Part shown: piece by piece, positions 1-7,713 of the stretch
Numbering within the stretch: the stretch's first letter is position 1
Layout of the letters: every line of letters begins with the position of its first letter
NCBI GenBank assembly: GCA_017463585.1
Contig: JAFTOX010000008.1
Coordinates: 1 to 40,577, forward strand
Length of the DNA stretch: 40,577 bases
Origin: Rikenellaceae bacterium
GTDB lineage: Bacteria; Bacteroidota; Bacteroidia; Bacteroidales; Rikenellaceae
Direction of reading: 5' to 3'
Notes under the pieces: generated by a model
The model's input: the letters and a program-made list of their open reading frames with translations, nothing else
What the model was told of the DNA's origin: nothing
Database searches by the model: none
Translations under genes and position numbers: made by a program

Positions 1-1
1 G

Positions 2-949
2 ATCGTAAACGGTTTCCGTATGTCGTATGCAACCGGTTTCGTACTCAACAACTTGAACGTAGGTTCGTTTAAGACTTGGGGTTGGGAAGGTCACATCGAC
101 GCTGACATTATCCGTTCGGCAAGTGGCTTCCGTTGGAACGTTGGTTTGAATATGTCGCAGAACAAGTCGCTCGTAGTTGATCTGCCCGAGAACTTGAAGG
201 AGTACTACAACGCATACACTTGGAACTCGGGTGGTCTGCGTAACGGTATCAAGGAGGGCTATCCTATCACTACCATCACTGGTCAGGCTTACAAGCGTAA
301 CAAGAATGGCGATATCCTGATTGGTACTACCAGCGGTCTGCCGCAGGTTGAGAGCGATTGGTCGGTAATCGGCGATCGTAACCCCTTGATGAACTATGGT
401 ATCACCACTCGTTTGAGCTATAAGGGCTTCTCTCTGAGCGCAATGTTGACGGGTATGGTCGGCGCAAGCGTTGTAAACGGTACTATGCGTGATATGATGG
501 GCCGCGGCCAGAGTTGGGAGTCGGTTCGTCTGCGTGAGAGCCGCCACTATGTATTCGAGGGCGTACTGATGGACGGTATGGAGAACACTGATACTCCTAC
601 CAAGAACACCGTTGCAGTGGATATGTGGAAGTATGCAGGTTCGCAGATCTTCTCCGGCTACGATGAGGACTGGTTCGAGAAGGACGTTAACTACTTGAAG
701 TTGGCTGAAATCCGTTTGAACTATCAGGTTCCTTCGAACTGGTTGAAGAAGGCTACCAAGGGCTTCATCTCGAGAGCTTCGATCTTCGTTTCGGCTAACG
801 ACCTCTGCACATTCACTAACTACTCGGGTGTTGACCCCGTAGGTAACACTATGTCTGCAGCTGGTGGTGGTACCGGTGGTCAGGGTTACGATGTTTGGGG
901 TATCCCCGCTCCTCGTACCTACTCGTTCGGTGTAAACCTCTCTTTCTAA
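2..949 (+). CDS. SusC-family TonB-dependent outer membrane receptor, C-terminal part (5' end outside window)
   Basis: The reading frame is open from base 2, so the gene starts before the window; about 315 C-terminal residues are present. The sequence is the end of a TonB-dependent beta-barrel: alternating aromatic strands, an ordered run around YLKLAEIRLNYQVPSNWL, and a terminal strand ending in Phe (FGVNLSF), the usual C-terminal outer membrane protein signature. SusC-like receptors import oligosaccharides or peptides across the outer membrane with a SusD lipoprotein lid. The SusD gene follows after 44 bp on the same strand, which supports the assignment. The substrate cannot be told because the plug and the neighbouring enzymes lie outside the window. 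Identity as SusC type is secure from the context and the C-terminal motif. Confidence 0.93.
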   Translation: MVNGFRMSYATGFVLNNLNVGSFKTWGWEGHIDADIIRSASGFRWNVGLNMSQNKSLVVDLPENLKEYYNAYTWNSGGLRNGIKEGYPITTITGQAYKRNKNGDILIGTTSGLPQVESDWSVIGDRNPLMNYGITTRLSYKGFSLSAMLTGMVGASVVNGTMRDMMGRGQSWESVRLRESRHYVFEGVLMDGMENTDTPTKNTVAVDMWKYAGSQIFSGYDEDWFEKDVNYLKLAEIRLNYQVPSNWLKKATKGFISRASIFVSANDLCTFTNYSGVDPVGNTMSAAGGGTGGQGYDVWGIPAPRTYSFGVNLSF

Positions 950-993
950 GCTAAGCGAAACATTTATAACGAACAAATAATACATATATTAAT

Positions 994-2868
994 ATGAAAA
1001 AGATATTTGCAGGTATTATGATGTTGGCCGCAGTAGCTTTTACCAGCTGCCAGGATTGGCTCGACGTCAACAACAATATCGACGCACCTGACTACGTAGA
1101 GGCACACCTCTATCTTTCGGGTGTGATCCAGCAGTTCCAGGGTCTCTATTGGGACGCTACCAATGTAACGGGTGAGTACACTCGTATGATGAATGGTAGC
1201 AGCAGCTACGCAGGTCACACTTATCCCGGTTCGTCGGATACCGGTGGTGAGAAGTGGCGTATGACCTATTGGAACCAGGGTATGAACCTTGAGAATCTGA
1301 TCAACCAGGCTATTGAAGCTGAGCAGTGGACACTGGCTGGTATCGGCTACGCTATCAAGGCATTCTCGTGGGACGCTTTGACCAAGTATCACGGCGACGT
1401 GATTCTGACTCAGGCTTTTGAGCCGGGTCGTACTTCGTTCGACTATGACTATCAGGACGTTGTTTACGATAAGATCGACGAGTGGTATGACACCGCTATC
1501 GAGTATCTGACTATGGAGGACAACACCTTCTATGGCACCAAGCTGACCGGTAACGACTGGATCTACTTCGGCGACAAGGCTAAGTGGATTAAGTTCTGCT
1601 ACTCGGGCAAGATCCGTCAGCTCTCGTCGTTGGCCAATAAGGCTAACTTCGTAACTGAGATCGCTCCCGTATTGGTAGGTTATGCTGACAAGGCTATCCT
1701 TTCGAACGCTGACAATGCTACCGTTACTGTAAGCGGTGGTGGTCCCGATGAGCCTTATGGCGCTTACAACAACTATTGGGGCACTTCGCGTGGCAACTTG
1801 GGTACTGGCTGGAAGCAGGGTTATGCTATCCGCGTTATGACCGGTACTGTACCTCTGTACGATGAGAACGGCGAGAAGATCGAGTGCGAGGATACTCTGA
1901 TCAACTGGGATTCGCGTTACAAGTATCACCTGAACCCCGTTCAGATCGTAACCGACACCAACGTAATGGCTGAGGGTCACTGGGATCCCCGTGTTGTTGC
2001 TAAGTTGGGTACTTATAGCGATAGCTGCTTCCAGAACATTGAGAATCTGGACGTAATCAAGCGTCACCGCTATTTCACCGGCATCTCGCCTTGGGGTCGT
2101 AACACCACTAGCAATATGACCACTTTGGACGGTCAGGGTCGTTGGTTGTATCACGACGCTGCTCCCTATATCCTGATGAATGCTGCTGAGATCAAGTTCT
2201 GCGTTGCTGAGGCTTACTTCCGTATGGGTGATAAGGCATCGGCTCTGAACTGGTGGAAAGAGGCAATCGCTGACGATATGGAGTTCACCGCTAAGTACTT
2301 GAAGCCCGGTAAGGCTGCTGCAAGCGAGAAGGAGGTATCTGGTGGTGATAAGATCACTAAGGCTCTCTTCGATCAGGCTGCTGCTGAGTACTTGGCTGGT
2401 CCGTTCGTGGGTCAGATGACTGCTGACAACCTGACTATGTCGCACATTATGTTGCAGAAGTACGTTGCTCTCTATCCTTGGGGTTCGCCCGAGATCTGGG
2501 TAGATATGCGTAAGAACTTCTACGACGTTGAGTACACTGGTGAGTATCCTTACAACGGTAACGGTTGGGATAAGACCGAGGTTAAGCAGAAGCGCGATGA
2601 GGATAAGACTAAGGCATTCTTTGGTTACTATCTGTCGCCTGCTAACTTCGCTGACTACCGCGGTACCTACTCGCAGACCAAGAACTTGGAGGGTGCACCT
2701 TGCTTCCGTATCCGTCCTCGTTACAACTCGGAGTATATGTGGAATATCCCCGGCTTGCACGCTTTGCGTCCTATCCCCGGTGATGCAGTTTACTACCATT
2801 GCTCGATTCCTTGGTTCTGCTATCCGAACGGTTATCCTGAGTCGTATCCCGATGTAACCATCGAATAA
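994..2868 (+). CDS. SusD/RagB-like substrate-binding outer membrane lipoprotein
   Basis: 624 residues beginning with a lipoprotein signal peptide; the lipobox is FTSC with Cys19 as the lipidated residue. Downstream is the SusD-like pattern seen in the SusD-like_2 group: an early acidic/Asn-rich segment (LDVNNNIDAPD), helical TPR-like regions (the segment around AAEIKFCVAEAYFRMGDKASALNWW is a typical SusD helix pair), and Trp-rich loops near the C-terminus (PEIWVDMRK, followed by a tail rich in Pro and Tyr). SusD proteins cap the SusC barrel and bind the ligand at the cell surface. It sits 44 bp after the SusC gene and 45 bp before another lipoprotein gene, so the three are probably one operon. 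An antisense frame of similar length is only a codon-bias shadow. Confidence 0.93.
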   Translation: MKKIFAGIMMLAAVAFTSCQDWLDVNNNIDAPDYVEAHLYLSGVIQQFQGLYWDATNVTGEYTRMMNGSSSYAGHTYPGSSDTGGEKWRMTYWNQGMNLENLINQAIEAEQWTLAGIGYAIKAFSWDALTKYHGDVILTQAFEPGRTSFDYDYQDVVYDKIDEWYDTAIEYLTMEDNTFYGTKLTGNDWIYFGDKAKWIKFCYSGKIRQLSSLANKANFVTEIAPVLVGYADKAILSNADNATVTVSGGGPDEPYGAYNNYWGTSRGNLGTGWKQGYAIRVMTGTVPLYDENGEKIECEDTLINWDSRYKYHLNPVQIVTDTNVMAEGHWDPRVVAKLGTYSDSCFQNIENLDVIKRHRYFTGISPWGRNTTSNMTTLDGQGRWLYHDAAPYILMNAAEIKFCVAEAYFRMGDKASALNWWKEAIADDMEFTAKYLKPGKAAASEKEVSGGDKITKALFDQAAAEYLAGPFVGQMTADNLTMSHIMLQKYVALYPWGSPEIWVDMRKNFYDVEYTGEYPYNGNGWDKTEVKQKRDEDKTKAFFGYYLSPANFADYRGTYSQTKNLEGAPCFRIRPRYNSEYMWNIPGLHALRPIPGDAVYYHCSIPWFCYPNGYPESYPDVTIE

Positions 2869-2913
2869 CACACAATCAGGTAAAGTTTTATTAACTTAAA
2901 AACAAACTGAGAT

Positions 2914-3846
2914 ATGAAATTCTTTAAGTATATAATCATTGCTATGGCTTCGTTGGTTGCTCTCGTATCGTGTGAGAAGCACGATCTGGCTTACCAGATG
3001 GAGCACATTGATGCTGAAGACAAGGCTCTGGTTGTGGTATGGCGTTTGATCCCCGAGGCTTCAACTACCGCTAACCGCGTTTACAACATCACCATCGATG
3101 ACCAACCCTTGTGGGGTAACAACTACACCTATATGGCTGCACAAGATTGGATGCCCAGTCAGTCGCGTCACTACATTATGGAGCCGGGTGTACACAATAT
3201 GAAGTGGTTCCTGCAAGATGGCACCGAGGTTTACAATCAGAACTTCACCGCTATCGCTGGTATGCAGGAGGTTTGCGTAACTGATTACAACGCTGCTCCC
3301 ATCGTTATCGACAACAACGCTGAGTATCCTTGCGACCTAACTGAGCACACCGCTGAGTCGTTCTACCTGCGTTTCGTAAACTTTATGTACGCTGACGAGA
3401 ACTACACTATTCCCGAGTACAAGTTGCAGTACTGGTATCAGGATCCTACCGACTTGGAGTGGTATCCCGCAAGTGATCCCGTTGGTTTCGGTGAGGCTTC
3501 GGCTTGGTATCGTATCCACATCGACCAGTTCGCTCCTGAGCGCTCGGGTGAGTCGGGTAACGGCTCGAGCCGTTTTGAGGACAACAACCGTGTAGGTTAC
3601 ACTGTAACCGCAGGCTCGTGCTCCATCTACTACAAAATCAAGATGATCGGCGCTAACGGTGAGGATCTGGGTTGGTTCACCTACAACCGCAAGGGTGGCG
3701 CAGAGGAATCGGATACTGAGTACAAGGACTACTGGACTGGTTACATTGGTCAGCATCGAATCCATTATTTGCGTGGTATGCGTGTTACCAACGGTGGTAC
3801 TAGCAGCAACACTGCTGTTTGGATCACTCAGGCATCAAAGCACTAA
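2914..3846 (+). CDS. Surface lipoprotein of the SusCD operon, unknown fold
   Basis: 310 residues with a lipoprotein signal peptide (hydrophobic residues 5-19, lipobox LVSC, Cys20 followed by EKHD). The mature part is rich in Tyr, Trp, Asn and Asp and predicted to be mostly beta strand, with repeated aromatic pairs (for example WYQDPTDLEWYP). No enzyme motif was recognised. Its place as the last gene of a SusC-SusD operon, before a strong terminator, is where accessory surface glycan-binding proteins usually lie, so a ligand-binding role is a reasonable inference but not shown by the sequence. A DUF4397-like domain is another possibility. Confidence 0.8.
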   Translation: MKFFKYIIIAMASLVALVSCEKHDLAYQMEHIDAEDKALVVVWRLIPEASTTANRVYNITIDDQPLWGNNYTYMAAQDWMPSQSRHYIMEPGVHNMKWFLQDGTEVYNQNFTAIAGMQEVCVTDYNAAPIVIDNNAEYPCDLTEHTAESFYLRFVNFMYADENYTIPEYKLQYWYQDPTDLEWYPASDPVGFGEASAWYRIHIDQFAPERSGESGNGSSRFEDNNRVGYTVTAGSCSIYYKIKMIGANGEDLGWFTYNRKGGAEESDTEYKDYWTGYIGQHRIHYLRGMRVTNGGTSSNTAVWITQASKH

Positions 3847-3912
3847 ATCATCAAATCTCTACACGCCTTACATCTCAGTTAGATAAAGATTACCTTTGAG
3901 ATGTTCGGTCCG

Positions 3913-3941
3913 GTCGCTCCCCGAAGGGAGCGACTTTTTTT
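3913..3941 (+). terminator. Intrinsic terminator of the SusCD operon
   Basis: A perfect 9-bp GC-rich stem (GTCGCTCCC at 3913-3921 with GGGAGCGAC at 3926-3934) closes a CGAA tetraloop and is followed by seven T residues. It lies 67 bp after the stop codon of the last lipoprotein gene. Confidence 0.93.
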
Positions 3942-4061
3942 GTGGCAGTTGTGAGGTGGCTTTGCGGTTGAAGTGGGGTGTTTTTGTGTACGGTTTTGAG
4001 ATGTTAGGAGTGTTATTTTGCTTTTTTTTGTTTGGGGTAAGGTTATTTCATAAAAAAAGAG

Positions 4062-4069
4062 TACATTTG
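4062..4069 (+). promoter_or_regulatory. Probable -7 box upstream of trigger factor gene
   Basis: TACATTTG matches the Bacteroidetes TAnnTTTG box and lies 51 bp before the trigger factor ATG. There is no good TTTG at the usual 19-21 nt upstream spacing; the nearest (4031-4034) is too far away. The preceding 100 bp are unusually G+T rich on this strand. Confidence 0.5.
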
Positions 4070-4120
4070 CAGTCCGAATTATGCACGGAAAAGTAATAAA
4101 ATAAATATAACTATTTCACT

Positions 4121-5452
4121 ATGAACATCGTAAGAGAACATCACGAAGATCTCACCTCGCTTATTCGCGTAACGGTGAGCCAGTCGGATTATGCAGAGGC
4201 TGTCGATAAGACCCTCCGCGAGTATAAGCGTAAGGCTAACGTTCCGGGTTTCCGCCCCGGTATGGTTCCTATGGGTATCATCAACAAGATGTACCGCAAG
4301 GGCGTTGTAGCCGAGCAGTCGTATAAGTTGGCGTCGAACGCTTGCTTCGAGTATTTGGAGAAGGAGAAGATCGATTTCCTCGGCGACGTGCTGCCCAGCG
4401 ACGAGCAGAAGGAGTTCGATTTCGACAACCAGACCGATTTCGAGTTCGTTTTCCAGATTGGTGAGGCTCCCGCAATCGACATCAAACTGTCGGAGAAGGA
4501 TAAGCTTACCTATTATAATATTGAGATCTCGAAGGAGATGCACGACAACTTCCGTAGCAACTACCTGCGCCGTTTCGGCCGTCTGGTAGAGGTTGAGGCA
4601 GTTGAGGCTGACGAGGCTCTGTCGGGTACGTTGGACAATGGCGATATGCGTGTTGAGGACGCATACGTTGGTCTGATCTCGATGAACGACGAGGAGCGCA
4701 AGCCCTTCATCGGCAAGAAGGTTGGCGACACGATGTCGGTAAATGTGAACCAACTGTTCAAGAGCGAGTCGCAGCGTGCTGCAATCTTGGGTGTTAAGGC
4801 TGAGGAGTTGGCTGAGATCAAGCCCGAGTTCGAGTTGGAGATCACCAAGATCCGTCGCTTTGCTGAGCCCGAGTTGAACGAGGAGTTCTTCAAGATGGCA
4901 TTCCCCGAGGGCAATGTTACCGACGAGAAGGGTCTGGACGCATTCATCGACGCACAGATCGCAGGTGATTTGAAGCGCGATAGCGACTATCTGTTCGTAC
5001 AGCATATGCGCGAGATGTTGGTTAAGAAGGCTGATATGAAGCTTCCCGAGGCATTCTTGAAGCATTGGTTGTTCGTGATCAACGAGGGCAAGTTCTCGAT
5101 GGAGGATATCGAGAAGGACTTCGCTGGTTTCTTGAAGATGTACGAGTGGAGCTTGGTTCAGAAGCACTACGCTAAGGAGCTCAATTTGGAGGTTACCGAG
5201 GAGGAGGCTTTGCAGGAGGCTAAGGCTCTGGCTGCTATGCAGTTCGCTCAGTATGGTATGGCATCGGCTCCCGATGATATGCTGACCAACTACGGTCGTT
5301 CGATCTTGGAGAACAAGCAGGAGGCATCGAAGATCTACGACAAGCTGTTCGAGGCAAAGATTGTCGAGGCTCTGCGTTCGCAGGTGAAGGTTTCGGAGAA
5401 GAAGGTTTCGACTGAGGAGTTCGGCAAGATCGTTGAGAAGCTGAACGCCTAA
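4121..5452 (+). CDS. tig: Trigger factor, ribosome-bound chaperone
   Basis: 443 residues, the normal size for trigger factor. The ribosome-binding signature is present at residues 43-50 (GFRPGMVP, matching the GFRxGxxP loop that docks on ribosomal protein L23). The N-terminal domain is followed by a poorly conserved middle region, as is usual in Bacteroidetes where the PPIase domain is degenerate, and then a long, charged, helical C-terminal domain typical of the chaperone arms. The protein binds nascent chains at the ribosome exit tunnel in the cytoplasm. It is followed by clpP and clpX, the widespread tig-clpP-clpX order that links folding to proteolysis. The ATG at 4121 puts the start of the conserved domain at residue 1. 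Confidence 0.96.
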   Translation: MNIVREHHEDLTSLIRVTVSQSDYAEAVDKTLREYKRKANVPGFRPGMVPMGIINKMYRKGVVAEQSYKLASNACFEYLEKEKIDFLGDVLPSDEQKEFDFDNQTDFEFVFQIGEAPAIDIKLSEKDKLTYYNIEISKEMHDNFRSNYLRRFGRLVEVEAVEADEALSGTLDNGDMRVEDAYVGLISMNDEERKPFIGKKVGDTMSVNVNQLFKSESQRAAILGVKAEELAEIKPEFELEITKIRRFAEPELNEEFFKMAFPEGNVTDEKGLDAFIDAQIAGDLKRDSDYLFVQHMREMLVKKADMKLPEAFLKHWLFVINEGKFSMEDIEKDFAGFLKMYEWSLVQKHYAKELNLEVTEEEALQEAKALAAMQFAQYGMASAPDDMLTNYGRSILENKQEASKIYDKLFEAKIVEALRSQVKVSEKKVSTEEFGKIVEKLNA

Positions 5453-5595
5453 ACGCACGAGGTCCGTTGGTTTGGTCATAAGGACCGAATCGGGCCGATC
5501 GTTCGATTTAAGACTCCGTAAGGATTGATTTTTGCTTCAAAGATCGGTACTTATGGGGTCTTTTTGTTAAAAAGAATGTTTGACAGGAGAGTATA

Positions 5596-6282
5596 TTGGA
5601 CGTGAATATGAAAAACGAATTTGAAAAATATGCGCGTGGACATTTGGGCATTTCGAGCCTCAAATTGCACAATTTTGAGTCGGTAGCGCAGGGATACGTA
5701 TCGCCGACGATCATCGAGGAGCGCCAGCTGAATGTGGCGACGATGGACGTCTTTTCGCGCTTGATGATGGATCGTATCATCTTCCTCGGAGCACCGATCT
5801 ACGACGACGCAGCCAATATTATTCAGGCGCAGTTGCTGTTCTTGGAGTCAGTTGATCCTGAGAAGGATATTCAGATCTACGTCAATTCGCCCGGTGGCTC
5901 GGTTTCGGCGGGTTTGGGTATCTACGATACGATGCAGCTGGTTGCACCCGACGTGGCGACGATCTGTACGGGTATGGCAGCCTCGATGGGTGCTGTACTG
6001 CTGGCTGCGGGTGCTGCGGGCAAGCGTTCGGCGCTGCCTCATTCGCGCGTTATGATTCATCAGCCGCTGGGTGGCACGCAGGGTCAGGCGTCGGATATCG
6101 AGATCACGGCACGTGAGATTTTGCGCACCAAACGCGAGTTGTACGATATTCTGTCGTTGCATACGGGTCAGACGGTGAAGAAGATCGAGCGCGATGCCGA
6201 TCGTGACTATTGGCTCTCGTCGGAGGAGGCGAAGGCCTACGGTCTGATTGACGAGGTGCTCTCGAAACGCGAAAAGAGATAA
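5596..6282 (+). CDS. clpP: ATP-dependent Clp protease proteolytic subunit
   Basis: 228 residues counted from a TTG at 5596. The Ser-His-Asp triad is intact: Ser130 in GMAASMGA, His155 in [10 protein letters not shown], Asp204 in DRDYW; the spacings (25 and 74 residues from Ser to His and Asp) match E. coli Ser97-His122-Asp171. ClpP forms two stacked heptamers and degrades proteins fed by ClpX. Two starts are possible: TTG 5596 has an AGGAG six bases upstream, while ATG 5608 would shorten the protein by four residues and has the same AGGAG too far away (18 nt). The N-terminus is about 30 residues longer than in E. coli, as in other Bacteroidales. clpX follows after 5 bp, so the two are co-transcribed. 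Confidence 0.96.
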   Translation: MDVNMKNEFEKYARGHLGISSLKLHNFESVAQGYVSPTIIEERQLNVATMDVFSRLMMDRIIFLGAPIYDDAANIIQAQLLFLESVDPEKDIQIYVNSPGGSVSAGLGIYDTMQLVAPDVATICTGMAASMGAVLLAAGAAGKRSALPHSRVMIHQPLGGTQGQASDIEITAREILRTKRELYDILSLHTGQTVKKIERDADRDYWLSSEEAKAYGLIDEVLSKREKR

Positions 6283-6287
6283 ACGAA

Positions 6288-7556
6288 ATGGGAAAGAACA
6301 ACAGATCGTATAACGGCGAAGATTGCTGCTCGTTCTGCGGTGCGCCGCGTTCGGAGGTAGAGTTGTTGTTTGCGGGTCGCGCGGGCGCGAATATATGTAA
6401 TAAGTGTATCGAGCAGGGTCACGTGATTCTGCACGAGAACGACGACGTTAAGCGCAAGGGCAAGGGCGTCGACGCACCCGTGATGAAGGAGCTCTTGAAG
6501 CCTGCTGAGATCAAGGCGTTCTTGGATCAATATGTGATTGGTCAGCACGCCGCAAAACGCTATATGTCGGTGGCGGTCTATAACCACTATAAGCGTTTGG
6601 TGGCTGCCGCGGACAAGACGAGCGACGTCGAGATCGACAAGTCGAATATCATCTTGGTTGGTCCGACGGGTACGGGTAAAACGCTGATGGCCCGCACGAT
6701 AGCTAAGTTGCTCGATGTGCCCTTTACGATTGTCGATGCTACGGTGCTGACCGAGGCGGGCTACGTAGGCGAGGACGTCGAGGGTATCCTGACGCGATTG
6801 TTGCAGGTGGCCGACTACAATGTCGAGAAGGCCGAGCGCGGTATCGTGTTCATTGACGAGGTGGATAAGATCGCACGCAAGAGCGACAATCCGTCGATTA
6901 CGCGCGATGTGTCGGGCGAGGGTGTGCAGCAGGCGCTGTTGAAGATTTTGGAGGGTACGACGGTCAATGTTCCGCCTCAGGGTGGTCGCAAGCACCCCGA
7001 CCAGAAGTTTATTCAGGTCAATACGGCAAATATTCTGTTCATTTGCGGAGGTGCGTTCGATGGTATCGAGAAGAAGATTGCTCAACGACTGAATACCCGC
7101 GCAATGGGCTATGGTCGTGTGCAGGGCGCGCAGATCGACCGCAACAATTTGATGCAATACGTTATGCCTCAGGACTTGAAGGCATTTGGCTTGATCCCCG
7201 AGTTGGTGGGTCGTATGCCCGTGCTGACCTATATGGAGCCACTCGATCGTGACGCTCTGCGACAGATTTTGACCGAGCCGAAGAATGCAATCATTCGCCA
7301 ATATAAGCGCCTTTTCGAGCTTGATGAGGTGCGTTTGGAGTTCGAGGACGCAGCGCTGGATTACATTGTAGATAAGGCAGTTGAGTATAAGTTGGGCGCA
7401 CGTGGATTGCGTTCGATTTGCGAGGCTGTGATGATGGATACGATGTTCGAGGTTCCGTCGGATAGCGAGCGCAAGGAGTTCACCGTTACGCTGGACTATG
7501 CGCGCGAGAAGATTGAGCGCACAGCGGCACAAACAGCCCTTCGACAAGTGGGATAG
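6288..7556 (+). CDS. clpX: ClpX, ATP-dependent unfoldase subunit of ClpXP
   Basis: 422 residues. The N-terminal zinc-binding domain has two Cys pairs, C14-x2-C17 and C37-x2-C40. The AAA+ module follows: Walker A GPTGTGKT at 125-132, the GYVG pore loop at 158-161 that grips substrate, Walker B FIDE with Asp190-Glu191, and a C-terminal small domain containing [10 protein letters not shown]. ClpX recognises tagged or adaptor-delivered proteins, unfolds them with ATP and passes them to ClpP. It starts 5 bp after clpP and is the last gene of the unit, before a terminator at 7581. Confidence 0.97.
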   Translation: MGKNNRSYNGEDCCSFCGAPRSEVELLFAGRAGANICNKCIEQGHVILHENDDVKRKGKGVDAPVMKELLKPAEIKAFLDQYVIGQHAAKRYMSVAVYNHYKRLVAAADKTSDVEIDKSNIILVGPTGTGKTLMARTIAKLLDVPFTIVDATVLTEAGYVGEDVEGILTRLLQVADYNVEKAERGIVFIDEVDKIARKSDNPSITRDVSGEGVQQALLKILEGTTVNVPPQGGRKHPDQKFIQVNTANILFICGGAFDGIEKKIAQRLNTRAMGYGRVQGAQIDRNNLMQYVMPQDLKAFGLIPELVGRMPVLTYMEPLDRDALRQILTEPKNAIIRQYKRLFELDEVRLEFEDAALDYIVDKAVEYKLGARGLRSICEAVMMDTMFEVPSDSERKEFTVTLDYAREKIERTAAQTALRQVG

Positions 7557-7580
7557 TTGATAGTTTGTCGAAAAATGATT

Positions 7581-7611
7581 AACGTAAGTTCTTTGGGACT
7601 TACGTTTTTTT
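7581..7611 (+). terminator. Intrinsic terminator after clpX
   Basis: A 9-bp perfect stem, AACGTAAGT (7581-7589) with ACTTACGTT (7598-7606), has an 8-nt loop and a T run to 7611. It lies 25 bp after the clpX stop. Its loop also holds the TTTG that probably serves as the -33 element for the next gene. Confidence 0.85.
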
Positions 7612-7621
7612 ATTATATTTG
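7592..7621 (+). promoter_or_regulatory. Promoter of the transketolase gene
   Basis: TTTG (7592-7595), 18 nt, then TATATTTG (7614-7621) is a full match to the Bacteroidetes TAnnTTTG promoter. It lies 92 bp before the transketolase ATG. The -33 element is inside the loop of the clpX terminator. Confidence 0.7.
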
Positions 7622-7713
7622 CAATCGGTAAAGTGGGGATAGCGTGAAAATGGGACTAAAAACCGCACTAAAACCGCAAAATAACTCCGAATAATAACTA
7701 AAAATATATATCA

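Noticed and set aside
964..2871. 635-residue open frame antisense to the SusD gene
   Set aside because: It mirrors the sense gene, and its translation is low-complexity and lacks domains. Rare TTA/CTA/TCA sense codons leave the antisense frame open. The sense gene has a lipobox and SusD features.
3896..4096. 66-residue frame beginning before the SusCD terminator
   Set aside because: It spans the terminator and the G+T-rich spacer, giving a Phe/Val/Gly-rich translation; not a gene.
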